NCBI RefSeq assembly: GCF_030250645.1
Contig: NZ_JASSVS010000004.1
Coordinates: 186,001-250,000, forward strand
DNA length: 64,000 nt
Direction of reading: 5' to 3'
Source of the DNA: Marinobacter azerbaijanicus
Lineage (GTDB): Bacteria > Pseudomonadota > Gammaproteobacteria > Pseudomonadales > Oleiphilaceae
The position numbers and the translations under genes were made by a program. Positions 1 through 9,368 of this stretch are shown here, piece by piece. The notes below the pieces were generated by a model. That model worked only from the letters and a program-made list of their open reading frames with translations. It did not search any database and was not told the origin of the DNA. Position 1 is the stretch's first letter, and every line of letters starts with the position of its first letter.

Positions 1-213
1 GCCACTACGGCGAACCATGTCAAAACTGTGGTTGCCTGCGGCAATAACGCAACCCAGCAGCGAAGGTGAAAAAGCCAGGATCGTGTGCCACCCCATGGTC
101 ATGATATTGCGTTGCCCCTCCCAGGCCGAGGAAACCAGTACGATAGGCCCCGGCTCCAGGTACCGTCGCACCTTATCGAGGGGAACAGGTTTTTTCAGGG
201 ATGAAGATGTCAT
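1..213 (-). CDS. Flavin reductase family protein, N-terminal part (runs off the window)
   Basis: Reading leftwards from the ATG at 213 gives 71 codons that stay open to the window edge. The product begins MTSSSLKKPVPLDKVRRYLE and continues with PGPIVLVSSAW, NIMTMGWHTILAFSPSLLGCVI and AAGNHSFDMVRRSG. This is the opening pattern of the FMN-binding flavin reductase-like fold (DIM6/NTAB type): a stretch resembling P-x-P-V-x-L-V-[ST], then a T-M-x-W segment, then a substrate/flavin loop. Members reduce or bind flavins in the cytoplasm, often for partner monooxygenases. It starts 17 bases after the capA-like stop on the same strand, so the two may be co-transcribed. The catalytic part is outside the window, so the subfamily cannot be judged. 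Confidence 0.75.
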   Translation of the reverse strand, partial: MTSSSLKKPVPLDKVRRYLEPGPIVLVSSAWEGQRNIMTMGWHTILAFSPSLLGCVIAAGNHSFDMVRRSG

Positions 214-230
214 CTTCTGACTCCTGTGAG

Positions 231-1352
231 TTACTTCCAACCCAGCACCAGGTCACCCGTGGCATTGATCATGCAATGAGTACCCAGGTCTTTGCCAATC
301 CGGCTGAGGGTAGCTGCCATCCACTGGCGATCTTCCTCCGTGGCATTATGCAGCTGCAACCGACGCAGCTGCATCGCCACCATGTTCAGAGAATGAAGTT
401 TGCCGGTTTCGCGGGACACCGTGGGGAAATACATCAGGGTAAGATCGCCCCGGAAGTCCTCATGCCCGCTTATGCCTTCATAATCATTGATAAAGTCACC
501 GCAGCCGTAGAGGATCAGCTTGCCCTGGTAGACTTCAATCCCTCGCGGGTGATGGGAAGAATGGCCATGGATCAGGTCAACGCCGGCCTTTTGGATCAGC
601 GCATGGGCGAACGCCCGCTGTTCGGGCTCGATCCGATAGCCCCAGTTGCCTCCCCAGTGGATAGACAGCATGACAAGGTCACCCGGATTGCGTACCGCGC
701 GAATCCGGCCTGTAAGGTTTTCCAGCGACCGGTCGGACAGGTCCGGTAAACGATAGACTCCACCGTGGGTTGCTGTGGCGGCCCAGTTTGCGGGCACGCC
801 GCTACTCTCAAGACAGCACGCGAACACCAGAATGCGCCGACCACCTGCCAGGGGAAATACGCCAGGCTGGGTAGCCTCCTTTTCGTTTCTCCCGGCACCT
901 ACCGGTGTAATATCTGCCCCGGTCAGCGTTTCCAGGGTGCTGTCGAGTCCGTCAAGGTCCCAGTCCAGTACATGGTTGTTGGCAAGGCTGCAACCATCGG
1001 GCCTGGCAGCTTCCAGGCAGGCAATGTTATCCGGATGCATCCGGTAGTGAATTCCCTTGCCTGGCCAAGGGGTCGGGCTGGTGGTGATACTGGTTTCGAG
1101 GTTGATAAAGCGAAGATCTGGCTGGCGTCGGTCCAGCTCATCCAGGGCATCCCCCCAGATATAACGATTGCTGACCGGTTGCCTGACCGGCCCGCTGTGC
1201 CTTTCAGCCAGAGCCACATACTCAAGGGCATTCTTGACCCAGGGTTCATAGAGCTCTGGGGAACAGGAACTGGCAAGTATCTGATCGATGCCTCGGCCGG
1301 TCATTACATCACCACACAGAAACAGGGTTGCCGTTTGCTGTCTGTCGGTCAT
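231..1352 (-). CDS. CapA family protein (poly-gamma-glutamate synthesis/metallophosphatase fold)
   Basis: The 373-aa product has the CapA signature of a calcineurin-like metallophosphatase: CGDVMTGRG near residue 13, FINLETSIT near 80, SLANNHVLDW near 120, IHWGGNWG near 230 and HGHSSHHPRGIEVY then YGCGDFINDYEG near 265-290. These Asp, Asn and His residues form the expected metal site. In Bacillus, CapA helps make or anchor poly-gamma-glutamate; in marine proteobacteria such solitary homologues are uncharacterised. There is no signal peptide or membrane anchor, so a cytoplasmic enzyme is more likely than a capsule component. The start is supported by AAGGAGA eight bases before the ATG. It follows the BrkB-like gene by 63 bases on the same strand. 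Family assignment is firm; substrate is unknown. Confidence 0.85.
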   Translation of the reverse strand: MTDRQQTATLFLCGDVMTGRGIDQILASSCSPELYEPWVKNALEYVALAERHSGPVRQPVSNRYIWGDALDELDRRQPDLRFINLETSITTSPTPWPGKGIHYRMHPDNIACLEAARPDGCSLANNHVLDWDLDGLDSTLETLTGADITPVGAGRNEKEATQPGVFPLAGGRRILVFACCLESSGVPANWAATATHGGVYRLPDLSDRSLENLTGRIRAVRNPGDLVMLSIHWGGNWGYRIEPEQRAFAHALIQKAGVDLIHGHSSHHPRGIEVYQGKLILYGCGDFINDYEGISGHEDFRGDLTLMYFPTVSRETGKLHSLNMVAMQLRRLQLHNATEEDRQWMAATLSRIGKDLGTHCMINATGDLVLGWK

Positions 1353-1415
1353 GACAGAGTCTCCTTCTTGCCTTGCACGCTGACACCAGGCCTGAAGCAG
1401 GCCGCAACGCCATCG

Positions 1416-2270
1416 TCAGTCCGGGCTGACATACCATGGCACTCCGGCCCGCTCACAGCGCTCCAGCTCTGCAATAACCTGAGCTCCCAACAAGAGGATA
1501 ATGGAGCCCACCTCCAGGCTGATCAACAGCACGATAATGGTTGCCAGTGACCCGTAGATCACGTTGACGAATGAGATATTGAGAAAGTAGTACATCATGA
1601 CCAGTCGGGTTGCCTCCCACAGGATAGCCGCTACCAGCCCTCCAACCACTGCCCGGCGCGGGGATATACGCAGGATGGGCAGCACCTTGTAGATGGCGCT
1701 GAACATGATGAAGACACTGACAAAACTGAGCAGGTAGAGAATCACCCCCGGTTCCTCGTAAAGCGTATTGATGAACGCAAACAGCAGGGTCAGGGTAAGC
1801 AGGCCGGCTCCCAACACCAGCATGAAGGCATAGGGCAGCACGGCTGAAAGCCAGAAGCTGCGACGGGGAATGTCCGGGCGGTGAAAGATGATGGCAATCG
1901 AATCTTCCAACATCCGGAAAGCAAATGAGCTGAAGAAAAGCAGGACCGGGATACCTGCAATTCCAATGATATCCCGCGACTCCATGAAGGCACGTACGGC
2001 ATCCAGCCAGAGGTCAGCGTGAGCAGGCGCAAAATGCTGGGCCTGGATCGCCATGACCTTCAGCAGTTGCTCTTCTTCCACCACGCGGGTGAGCAGAACT
2101 CCGAGCAGAGCCAGCAGGGGTACCGCTGACAAGAGGACGTTGTAACCAACTCCCCCTGCCAGCAAGACCCCATGATTGCGGAAAAAGTCGCGCAGAACAC
2201 GACTCGAGAACAGCCAGAGCCGCCGTATCAATACAGCCGGGGAACCGTCTCTTTCGGTCATATCAGTCAT
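1416..2270 (-). CDS. YihY/virulence factor BrkB family inner-membrane protein
   Basis: The 284-aa protein has about six hydrophobic segments (roughly residues 35-60, 100-125, 140-165, 180-205, 212-235, 245-268), as in the YihY/BrkB family. Typical family features are GGVGYNVLLSAVPLLALLGV in the first membrane segment and YGSLATIIVLLISLEVGSIILLLGA near the end, including the conserved GS-x-A block. Earlier names linked the family to RNase BN, but that assignment was later dropped for E. coli YihY; its real role is not established. The gene begins 9 bases downstream of the ftsH stop on the same strand, so it is probably translated from the ftsH transcript. Length and topology fit a complete family member. 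Confidence 0.85.
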   Translation of the reverse strand: MTDMTERDGSPAVLIRRLWLFSSRVLRDFFRNHGVLLAGGVGYNVLLSAVPLLALLGVLLTRVVEEEQLLKVMAIQAQHFAPAHADLWLDAVRAFMESRDIIGIAGIPVLLFFSSFAFRMLEDSIAIIFHRPDIPRRSFWLSAVLPYAFMLVLGAGLLTLTLLFAFINTLYEEPGVILYLLSFVSVFIMFSAIYKVLPILRISPRRAVVGGLVAAILWEATRLVMMYYFLNISFVNVIYGSLATIIVLLISLEVGSIILLLGAQVIAELERCERAGVPWYVSPD

Positions 2271-2279
2271 GGGCCTGGT

Positions 2280-4223
2280 TTAGCTGTCGCGCCTGACCTC
2301 GATATCAAGCAGTGAATCAATGTCGCTGGCCTCGAGGGTTTCTTCCTCAAAAAGCGTATTGGCCAACCGTTCCAGTTGGTCACGGTTCTCTTCAAGCCGT
2401 TTGTTCACCTCTTTTTCAATGCCGGTGATGAGCTTCCTGACTTCGTCATCAACTTTCTCGGCGGTCGCTTCGCTGAAGTCGCGCTCCCGGGAAATTTCAT
2501 GGCCAAGGAACACTTCCTCCTGGCTTGAGCTGACCGACATGGGGCCAATAACCTCACTCATTCCCCAGCGGGCAATCATCCGGCGCGCCAGTTTGGTGGC
2601 CTGCTCTATGTCGTTTTCAGCGCCACTGCTCACCTCGTTGAAGATCAACTGCTCAGATGCCCGTCCACCCAGCATGACCGCGATCCGGTCGCGGGCGTAG
2701 CTGGCACTCATGTTCAGGCGATCTTCATCCGGTGCCTGCTCGGTCATACCCAAGGCACGGCCACGGGGAATGATAGTGACCTTCTCAAGCGGATCTGCCT
2801 TGGGGAAAAGCAGCGCTGTCAGCGCGTGACCGGACTCATGGAAGGCAATCACCCGTTTCTCCTCATCACTGAGGTTCTGCTCTCGCTTGCCACCCATCAG
2901 CACCTTGTCCCGCGCCATGTCGAAGTGCCGCATACAGACGACCTTGCTGTCGTCGCGACCCGCGAACAGGGCCGCCTCATTGGCGAGGTTTTCCAGGTCG
3001 GCACCGGCAAATCCCACCGTTCTGCGTGACACAGCCGCCAGGTCCACATCATCCCCCAGGGGCATGGCTTTGGTATGGATTTCCAGTATCTTTTCCCGTG
3101 CCTGCCGGTGCGGACGGTCCAGCGTTACCTTGCGGTCAAAGCGCCCCGGGCGCAGCAAGGCGGGGTCGAGGACATCGGGCCGGTTAGTGGCGGCGATAAC
3201 CACAACGGTTTCATGGGGAGAAAACCCATCCATCTCTGAGAGTATCTGGTTGAGGGTCTGCTCACGCTCGTCATGACCGCCGCCAACACCTGCTCCCCGC
3301 GACCGGCCGATGGCATCGAGTTCATCAATGAAGATGATGGAAGGCGACTCCTTCCGGGCTTCCTCGAACATATTGCGCACCCGGGACGCGCCCACCCCCA
3401 CGAACATTTCAATGAACTCGGAGCCGGAAATGGAGAAAAAAGGAACAGCTGCTTCACCAGCCACCGCCCTTGCCATCAGGGTTTTACCGGTACCGGGCGG
3501 CCCTACCATCAGCAGCCCCCGGGGCAGCTTGGCGCCCAGACGCTGATAAAAGGCTGGATTTTTCAGGTAATCGACAATCTCCGTCAGGTCCTTCTTGGCA
3601 TTGTCCGCCCCGGCAATATCATTGAAGGTCTTGCCGGGCTCGTCCCTGGAAAAGCGCTTGGCTTTGGACTTGCCCATGTTGAACAGCCCGCCGCTCTGTT
3701 GGCCGCCCATCTGGCGCTGCATGCGTTGCCAGAAGAAAATAATCAGGCCGAGGATGATCAGCCAGGGCAGAAAGCTGACCATCAGACGGGACAATACGTC
3801 CGGGCCGGATTCCTTGGCAGTAATGGTGACGCCATTCTGCTCCAGCAGTTCCACTATCCGGGTATCACCAACCTCGGGAATATGGGTGCGAAACATCTGC
3901 CGGCCCGTGGGATCGTCTGAATCTCCCGCGGCTGACATAGTGCCTGTTACCTGGTGCCCCTCGATCGTCACTTCCGCCACTTGCCCGGCGGTTACCCTTT
4001 CCTTGAATTCATTGTAGGTGATCTCCGGGGAGCCCGATTGCGAGACCAGCTCAATGAGATAGAAAATCACAAAGGCCAGTAGCAGAACATTCAGCACCCG
4101 GACCCATTGGGGTGGTTGGTTCTGTTGCCCGGTTTCATTCATCGGATCAAGGGGCTTACGCTGACGCTGATCGTCTCGCTTCTGATCGTTTTGCCGATCA
4201 AATCGCCCTGCGTCATTAGACAT
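2280..4223 (-). CDS. ftsH: ATP-dependent zinc metalloprotease FtsH (probable paralogue)
   Basis: This 647-aa protein has the full FtsH order: a charged N-terminal tail, TM1 at about residues 43-60, a periplasmic domain, TM2 at about 149-165, an AAA+ module with Walker A GPPGTGKT at 241-248, Walker [12 protein letters not shown] near 297-305, the second region of homology ([20 protein letters not shown]), and the zinc protease motif HESGH at 462-466. It is an inner-membrane hexameric protease that degrades misfolded membrane proteins and regulatory proteins. The N-terminal tail of about 40 very polar residues is longer than that of E. coli FtsH. The neighbours are fatty-acid oxidation genes, not the rlmE-ftsH-folP context of the housekeeping copy, so this may be a second FtsH. 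The start is supported by GAGGAACC upstream. The brkB-like gene follows after 9 bases. Confidence 0.95.
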   Translation of the reverse strand: MSNDAGRFDRQNDQKRDDQRQRKPLDPMNETGQQNQPPQWVRVLNVLLLAFVIFYLIELVSQSGSPEITYNEFKERVTAGQVAEVTIEGHQVTGTMSAAGDSDDPTGRQMFRTHIPEVGDTRIVELLEQNGVTITAKESGPDVLSRLMVSFLPWLIILGLIIFFWQRMQRQMGGQQSGGLFNMGKSKAKRFSRDEPGKTFNDIAGADNAKKDLTEIVDYLKNPAFYQRLGAKLPRGLLMVGPPGTGKTLMARAVAGEAAVPFFSISGSEFIEMFVGVGASRVRNMFEEARKESPSIIFIDELDAIGRSRGAGVGGGHDEREQTLNQILSEMDGFSPHETVVVIAATNRPDVLDPALLRPGRFDRKVTLDRPHRQAREKILEIHTKAMPLGDDVDLAAVSRRTVGFAGADLENLANEAALFAGRDDSKVVCMRHFDMARDKVLMGGKREQNLSDEEKRVIAFHESGHALTALLFPKADPLEKVTIIPRGRALGMTEQAPDEDRLNMSASYARDRIAVMLGGRASEQLIFNEVSSGAENDIEQATKLARRMIARWGMSEVIGPMSVSSSQEEVFLGHEISRERDFSEATAEKVDDEVRKLITGIEKEVNKRLEENRDQLERLANTLFEEETLEASDIDSLLDIEVRRDS

Positions 4224-4259
4224 TAAAGGTTCCTCAGTTGTGGATGCTCTTGGTAATAA

Positions 4260-6368
4260 TCAGTTTTTGTCGGTCCAACCCTGGTCGGGCCTGAACCGGT
4301 TCCCATGGGTACTGGCCAGGGTTTCCAGGGACCTCCCGATATCGTCAAAGCCCCGTTCACGGGCGTAATTCATGGGGCCGCCACGGAACGGGGCGAAACC
4401 GGTGCCGAAAATCATCGCACCGTCCACCAGGGCTTCATCCTCGATCACGCCCTCACGCAGGCAGGCCATGCAGGCATTGAGCATGGGCAGCAGCAGACGG
4501 TCGAGGGTGTCGTCCGGGGCTGCGGCTGTCTTGTCCTGCTTGTCGGCCTTGCCTTTTTTCCAATGGTACAGGCCTTCACCGGATTTCTTGCCCAACTTGC
4601 CGTCTTCAACCTTCTGCCTGAGCCAGTCCGGTGCCGGCGGCAAGTCAGTATCCAGCCGGTCACGCAGCATCTCAGCCACACTCAGGCAGATATCCAGGCC
4701 GACCTGGTCGGCCAGCTCTATCGGCCCCATGGGCATGCCGAACTCTTCCGCCACCCGGTCGATGCTTTCCGCGGCAACGCCTTCATCCAGCATGACCATA
4801 GCTTCCACCAGGTATGGCGTCAGCGCCCGGTTCACCAGGAAGCCGGGTGCGGTTTCAACCGGTGCCGGCAGCCTGTCAATCTGGCCAACGAAGGCATGGC
4901 CCCGATCCAGCACTTTTTTAGCGGCCTTGTCATGGTTAACCACTTCAACCAGTGGCATCAGGGCAACCGGATTAAAGAAGTGCAGCCCAAGCAGGCGTTT
5001 CGGGTCCTTGAGTTTCTCACCCAGGGTTTCCAGGGGAATGCTGGACGTGTTGGTGGCCAGGATAGCGCCCTGCTTCAGCCTGGGTTCTACCTCTTCATAG
5101 ACTTTCTGCTTGAGATCCACCTTTTCGGGCACCGCCTCGATCACCAGGTCGGCGTGTTCAACGCCCCGGTTGGCAAAATCCGGTATCAGGCGATCCAGGA
5201 TATCCCGGCGCTGGGACTCGGAGCGGTGCTTCTTCTCGCACAGGTCGGCCAGCTTTCTGACCGCCTCCGCCAGCTTGTCCGCTTCCATGTCAAAGAGGGT
5301 GACCCTAAGCCCCTGGAAAGCACACCAGCCGGCTATATCTGCCCCCATTTCGCCGGCACCCACCACGTGAACGTGGCTGACCGGTTCCGCCTTGGTGCGG
5401 GTCAGGCCTTTCATTTTCTCACGCAGGAAGAATACCTTGACCAGATTACGGGAGGTGTCAGTCATCATCAGTCTGGCAAATGAGGCAATTTCCTCCTTGC
5501 GCATGGATGGACCGGAATCACCCCCGTACTGCTCCCATAACCCGATCAATGCTTCGGGGGCGGGATAATGCTGAGGGGGTGCTTTTTTCGCCGCCTGTGC
5601 ACGCATCTGGCGGGCTTCCAACTGCCGTGCCGGCTTTGTGGTAAGCACCCGACCACGCACGCCATTGCTGCTCTGTTCAATATCGCCGGCAATGGCTGCC
5701 GCGACCGCTGCTTCAACATGACGCTCCTCCAGTACCTGGTCTACCAGCCCCAGTTTTCTGGCCTTGAAATCGGGGGCTGTCTTGCCGGTCAGCATCATGG
5801 TCATCGCTTCAATGGGGTCTGCCAGCCGGGTAAAACGGGCGGTTCCGCCCAGGCCCGGATGCAGGCCCAGTTGAACTTCGGGGAATCCCAGCTTTGCCCC
5901 CCGAATGGCAAACCGGTAATCACACGCCAGGGCCAGTTCCAGACCACCACCCAGGCAGGAGCCATGGATAACGGCGATGGTGGGAAATGATAACGCCTCC
6001 AGCCGGTCAACCACCTCGTGGGCGCGGGTCAGTTTCTCCACGACTTCCGACTCGGACTTGAGATCGGAGAATTCAGAAATATCCGCCCCCAAACAGAAGC
6101 CTGTGGATTTGGTGGAGCGTAACACCAGCCCCTTTGGCGGCTTGCTCTCGAGTTCGCTGATAATCCCCTCAAGCTCTTCCAGAACCTCGGCCGAGATGAC
6201 GTTTGCGCCGGCATCCTTCTTGTCAAAAATAAGCCACGCAACGTCATTACCGTCGCGATCAAGGTGCCAGTGCTGCCAGTTTCCCGCCGGTACCTCGCTA
6301 TCTGTATTCTCGAACGGGCCCCGGGCCATTTCACGGGTACTCAGTGCTTTCAGAATATGACCTGTCAT
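4260..6368 (-). CDS. fadJ: Fatty-acid oxidation complex alpha subunit (FadJ/FadB type: enoyl-CoA hydratase plus 3-hydroxyacyl-CoA dehydrogenase)
   Basis: The 702-aa fusion carries an N-terminal crotonase domain (about residues 40-220; GSCLGGGLELALACDYRFA and a GFPEVQLGLHPGLGGT block with the catalytic Glu) and a C-terminal dehydrogenase with a Rossmann motif (VHVVGAGEMGADIAGWCAFQG, about 335-355), NTSSIPLETL, the catalytic LGLHFFNPVALMPLVEVV and two C-terminal helical domains. It hydrates trans-2-enoyl-CoA and oxidises L-3-hydroxyacyl-CoA with NAD+, in complex with a thiolase. The partner thiolase ends about 50 bases upstream on the same strand, matching the fadI-fadJ arrangement. A strong AGGAGG precedes the ATG. 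The FadJ rather than FadB label rests on the FadI-like thiolase and is less certain than the enzyme activities. Confidence 0.9.
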   Translation of the reverse strand: MTGHILKALSTREMARGPFENTDSEVPAGNWQHWHLDRDGNDVAWLIFDKKDAGANVISAEVLEELEGIISELESKPPKGLVLRSTKSTGFCLGADISEFSDLKSESEVVEKLTRAHEVVDRLEALSFPTIAVIHGSCLGGGLELALACDYRFAIRGAKLGFPEVQLGLHPGLGGTARFTRLADPIEAMTMMLTGKTAPDFKARKLGLVDQVLEERHVEAAVAAAIAGDIEQSSNGVRGRVLTTKPARQLEARQMRAQAAKKAPPQHYPAPEALIGLWEQYGGDSGPSMRKEEIASFARLMMTDTSRNLVKVFFLREKMKGLTRTKAEPVSHVHVVGAGEMGADIAGWCAFQGLRVTLFDMEADKLAEAVRKLADLCEKKHRSESQRRDILDRLIPDFANRGVEHADLVIEAVPEKVDLKQKVYEEVEPRLKQGAILATNTSSIPLETLGEKLKDPKRLLGLHFFNPVALMPLVEVVNHDKAAKKVLDRGHAFVGQIDRLPAPVETAPGFLVNRALTPYLVEAMVMLDEGVAAESIDRVAEEFGMPMGPIELADQVGLDICLSVAEMLRDRLDTDLPPAPDWLRQKVEDGKLGKKSGEGLYHWKKGKADKQDKTAAAPDDTLDRLLLPMLNACMACLREGVIEDEALVDGAMIFGTGFAPFRGGPMNYARERGFDDIGRSLETLASTHGNRFRPDQGWTDKN

Positions 6369-6419
6369 TGCTGCCTCCTGAATCTTGTGGCTGAAGCGTG
6401 GTTGCTGCTGCGATGGGCG

Positions 6420-7760
6420 CTACACTGCCTCGATCAGCATCGCCCCGGACTGACCACCACCAATGCATTCGGTGGCTATGCCCCGCTTGAGGCCCTTGCG
6501 ATGCAGGGCATTCATCAGGTGCAGAACGATCCGGTTGCCACTGGTACCGACCGGGTGGCCCATGGCTACAGCACCGCCATCAACATTCAGCCGCTCGGGA
6601 TCCAGTTTGCCCATGGGCTTGTCCAGCCCCAGGGCCACCTTGCAGAACTCGGGGTCATCCCAGGCCCTGGTACAGGCCAGTACCTGAGCCGCGAACGCTT
6701 CGTTGATTTCCCACAGGTCGATATCATTAAGGCCGGCCTTGTGCCGCTTCAGCAGGGCGGTGGAACTGAGAACCGGTCCAAGCCCCATGATTTTCGGGTC
6801 CAGAGCGGACCATTGACTGTCGACCAGGACCGCCTTGGGTTTGAGGCCGTACTTCTTCACTGCGTCCTCGGAGGCCAACACCAGCCAGGAGGCCCCGTCA
6901 GTCACCTGCGAACTGTTACCGGGAGTCACCTGCCCGAAAGGCGGTTCAAAGGCGGCCTTGAGCTTGGCCAGGGCCTCGGCGGATGTATCGGCGCGCACAC
7001 CATCATCCTGCCGGAACAACTCCCCTTCCGGCGAGATGGCAGGCTCTACTTCGTCGTCCAGCCAGCCTTCTTCCTGGGCTCGGGCAAGGCGTTGATGGCT
7101 TGATACAGCATACTCATCGGCTTCCTGCCGGGTGATGTTGAATTGCTGGGCCAGCACCTCGGCAGTCTGCCCCATACTCAAACCTACAATGGGATCTGTG
7201 AGCCCTTTGGCCAGACTGATTTCCGGCTTGAAGTCCTTCGGGCTGAACTGGCCGAGCTGGCGGGCATAATCCTGGGGGGAAGAAGCAGCATTGAGCCCCG
7301 CCAGCCATTCCACCGCCTCCGTTTGCAGAACCATCGGGGCGTGGCTGAGGGCATCGGTTCCGCCAGCAAGGATCAGGTCACTGTCACCATCGCGGATGTA
7401 TTTGTACGCGGTATCGATGGACTGCATACCGGAACCGCAGTTGATCTGTACCGTAAATGCGGGCATGGCTTCTCCCATCCCCAGGCGCAGGGCGGCAATT
7501 CGTGCCGGATTCATCTCTGATGGCACAACATTCACGCAGCCAAGAATGACCTGATCATAGGCATCCACGGGTATTGGCTGGCGCAGCAACAGAGGTCGCC
7601 CACACTGGACCGCGAGATCGACCGGTGAAAACGGGCCGGGACGCCCCCTGGCTTTGAGAAACGGGGTGCGTGCGCCATCGACCAGGTACACCCGGCGCGA
7701 CGATGAGCTCCCGCCCGGGCCTGTATTGCCAGTGGACGTTTTCGAGGTACGTTGCGTCAT
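6420..7760 (-). CDS. fadI: Acetyl-CoA C-acyltransferase (FadI-type thiolase)
   Basis: This 446-aa thiolase cleaves 3-ketoacyl-CoA to acetyl-CoA and a shortened acyl-CoA. The nucleophilic Cys108 lies in TVQINCGSGMQSID; the C-terminal active-site segments are GGAVAMGHPVGTSGNRI (His) and ATECIGGGQSGAML (second Cys). NEAFAAQ contributes the conserved Asn/Glu loop. The first about 22 residues are a Ser/Gly/Thr-rich extension before the start of the fold at VYLVDGARTPF, and GGAGGGACC upstream of the ATG supports this start. The FadJ-like subunit follows about 50 bases downstream, so the two probably form the heterocomplex for beta-oxidation. Close relatives include FadA and AtoB; the Gln-rich QQFNITRQEADEYAV stretch and length resemble the FadI branch. 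Confidence 0.88.
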   Translation of the reverse strand: MTQRTSKTSTGNTGPGGSSSSRRVYLVDGARTPFLKARGRPGPFSPVDLAVQCGRPLLLRQPIPVDAYDQVILGCVNVVPSEMNPARIAALRLGMGEAMPAFTVQINCGSGMQSIDTAYKYIRDGDSDLILAGGTDALSHAPMVLQTEAVEWLAGLNAASSPQDYARQLGQFSPKDFKPEISLAKGLTDPIVGLSMGQTAEVLAQQFNITRQEADEYAVSSHQRLARAQEEGWLDDEVEPAISPEGELFRQDDGVRADTSAEALAKLKAAFEPPFGQVTPGNSSQVTDGASWLVLASEDAVKKYGLKPKAVLVDSQWSALDPKIMGLGPVLSSTALLKRHKAGLNDIDLWEINEAFAAQVLACTRAWDDPEFCKVALGLDKPMGKLDPERLNVDGGAVAMGHPVGTSGNRIVLHLMNALHRKGLKRGIATECIGGGQSGAMLIEAV

Positions 7761-7927
7761 TGGGGTCCCTCCGTTGGCTCATTCTAAAGTTTGGTAAACC
7801 CAGTACTTACTTACCGACTTGGACTCGTTCTTCAGTGTTTCAAGGGCCACCTGCACCAGAGCCCACTGTTGAAATCGGATAATTCATCTACAACTGTAGT
7901 AGTGATTACCCGAAAAGGAGGACATGT

Positions 7928-8833
7928 ATGTCACGCCCACAAGATCTTTTCCCGACCCGTCTCGAGCGCAAGCTGGGGATGTTTGAAAGGCTGGACCCCG
8001 TCGTGCACACGCCCGACGAACGGATCTCTGACGGCCCGTTATCCACCGGGCAGGTGCGCGAATTCGATGAGAATGGCTTTCTGTTCTTTGACTCGTTCTT
8101 TTCCAAAGATGAGATGGACGGGTTCATCAAAGAACTGAAAGATTACGAGGAGGACGATGATCTCAAGCTATCGGAAGGTACGATTCTTGAGCCGGGAAAG
8201 GAAGAAATTCGCTCTATCTTCGGTATTCATCAAATCTCCGAACGCTTTGACCGGCTGACCCGGGACCCGCACCTGCTGAACATAGTGCGCCAGTTGCTGG
8301 ACAGCGAGGTGTACATCCACCAGTCACGGATCAATTACAAACCGGGGTTCAAGGGCAAGGGTTTCAACTGGCACTCTGACTTCGAAACCTGGCACAGTGA
8401 GGACGGCATGCCGCGAATGCGATGCCTGAGCTGTTCCATCGTGATGACCGACAACAACGAGTTTAACGGACCGCTGATGCTGATTCCGGGGTCCCAGAAG
8501 TACTTCATTCCCTGTGTTGGTCGCACGCCGGAAGACAACTACAAGGAATCCCTTAAAACCCAGAACCTGGGTGTTCCTGATGCCGCCAGCCTCACCAGGC
8601 TGATGAATGAGAACTCCATACAAGCGCCCAAGGGGCCACCGGGGTCGCTGATCATATTCGAGTGCAACACCCTGCATGGCTCCAACGTGAACATGTCATG
8701 CTGGCCACGGAGCAACCTGTTCTTCGTATACAACAGCGTACATAACACGCTTGAAGAGCCCTACTGCGGCAACAAGCCCCGGCCCGAGTTCCTGGCCAAC
8801 CGGACAAACTGGGAACCTCTGAAGCCCTTATGA
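7928..8833 (+). CDS. ectD: Ectoine hydroxylase EctD
   Basis: This 301-aa non-heme Fe(II)/2-oxoglutarate dioxygenase converts ectoine to 5-hydroxyectoine, an osmo- and thermoprotectant. The diagnostic EctD segment, FNWHSDFETWHSEDGMP, is present at about residues 147-162 and provides His149 and Asp151 of the iron triad; His250 in CNTLHGSN is the third ligand, and RSNLFFVYNS holds the 2-oxoglutarate-binding Arg. Length equals the family norm. A perfect AAGGAGG lies 6 bases before the ATG. The gene stands alone: ectABC is not in the window, though EctD often sits outside that operon. A BCCT-type solute transporter lies just downstream on the other strand, consistent with a compatible-solute theme. 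Confidence 0.95.
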   Translation: MSRPQDLFPTRLERKLGMFERLDPVVHTPDERISDGPLSTGQVREFDENGFLFFDSFFSKDEMDGFIKELKDYEEDDDLKLSEGTILEPGKEEIRSIFGIHQISERFDRLTRDPHLLNIVRQLLDSEVYIHQSRINYKPGFKGKGFNWHSDFETWHSEDGMPRMRCLSCSIVMTDNNEFNGPLMLIPGSQKYFIPCVGRTPEDNYKESLKTQNLGVPDAASLTRLMNENSIQAPKGPPGSLIIFECNTLHGSNVNMSCWPRSNLFFVYNSVHNTLEEPYCGNKPRPEFLANRTNWEPLKPL

Positions 8834-8860
8834 TGGAGTAATCGCCAGCCGCGCTAAAGA

Positions 8861-8885
8861 TTGGTCAGAGCACTGCTCTGACCAA
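8861..8885. terminator. Bidirectional hairpin between ectD and the usp/BCCT operon
   Basis: TTGGTCAGAGCA and TGCTCTGACCAA form a near-perfect 12-bp inverted repeat between two convergent genes. There is no long T-run on either side, so it may slow or block read-through only partly, or stabilise both 3' ends. Confidence 0.55.
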
Positions 8886-8903
8886 TAACGACTCTCCGTT
8901 CAG

Positions 8904-9368
8904 TCATTCGCTTCCTTCCACCTTTGTCTCCGGCCCTGACTTTTCCAGAGACGGCAGCACGAGCACCGGACACGGGGCATTCACCGAGACATACTCCACA
9001 GTCGCCCGACGCAGAGGCCAGTGACCAGTACTGCCCCGGGATACCAACAGCATCAGGTCGGCACAGATCTGGCCCGCCAGCCCCACCAGTTTTTCGCCTG
9101 CGCTTCCCGCCACCACATGCAGATGCGCGCCACGGTTCAATGGCAGGTATTTGCGAACGAGCAGATCCAGCATTTCACGCACCTGGGCCTCTTTCTGGTC
9201 CGGCGCCTCTTCGGTCACATGGGGGAAGAACCCACCACCGCCCGGACTGAAGACACTGGCTAGGTGGAGCTCGCCGTCCTCGTCGAGCAGATCCATGGCG
9301 GCCTCCAGAGCGCGCTTGCCCTCACCGTCGTCTTCCGGATCAATGGCGATCAACAGTTTCCGATACAT
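8904..9368 (-). CDS. Universal stress protein (UspA family)
   Basis: A 154-aa single-domain Usp protein starting MYRKLLIAIDPEDDGEGKRALE. The open frame extends further upstream, but homology starts at this Met and the extra residues do not look like a Usp. The ATP-binding type motif G-2x-G-9x-G-[ST] is approximated by SRGSTGHWPLRRATVEYVSVNAPCPVLVLPS near the C-terminus. Usp proteins bind ATP or act as small signalling partners under stress. The start codon lies inside the last codons of the BCCT transporter gene (29-base overlap), so translation is coupled; a Usp protein joined to a solute transporter suggests a regulatory partner, as proposed for TeaD with the ectoine transporter TeaABC. That analogy is inference. 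Confidence 0.82.
   Translation of the reverse strand: MYRKLLIAIDPEDDGEGKRALEAAMDLLDEDGELHLASVFSPGGGGFFPHVTEEAPDQKEAQVREMLDLLVRKYLPLNRGAHLHVVAGSAGEKLVGLAGQICADLMLLVSRGSTGHWPLRRATVEYVSVNAPCPVLVLPSLEKSGPETKVEGSE

Noticed and set aside
4305..5483. 392-codon plus-strand open frame opposite fadJ
   Set aside because: Composition (Gln/His-rich, no motif) is typical of an antisense frame of a GC-rich gene; the minus-strand protein is clear.
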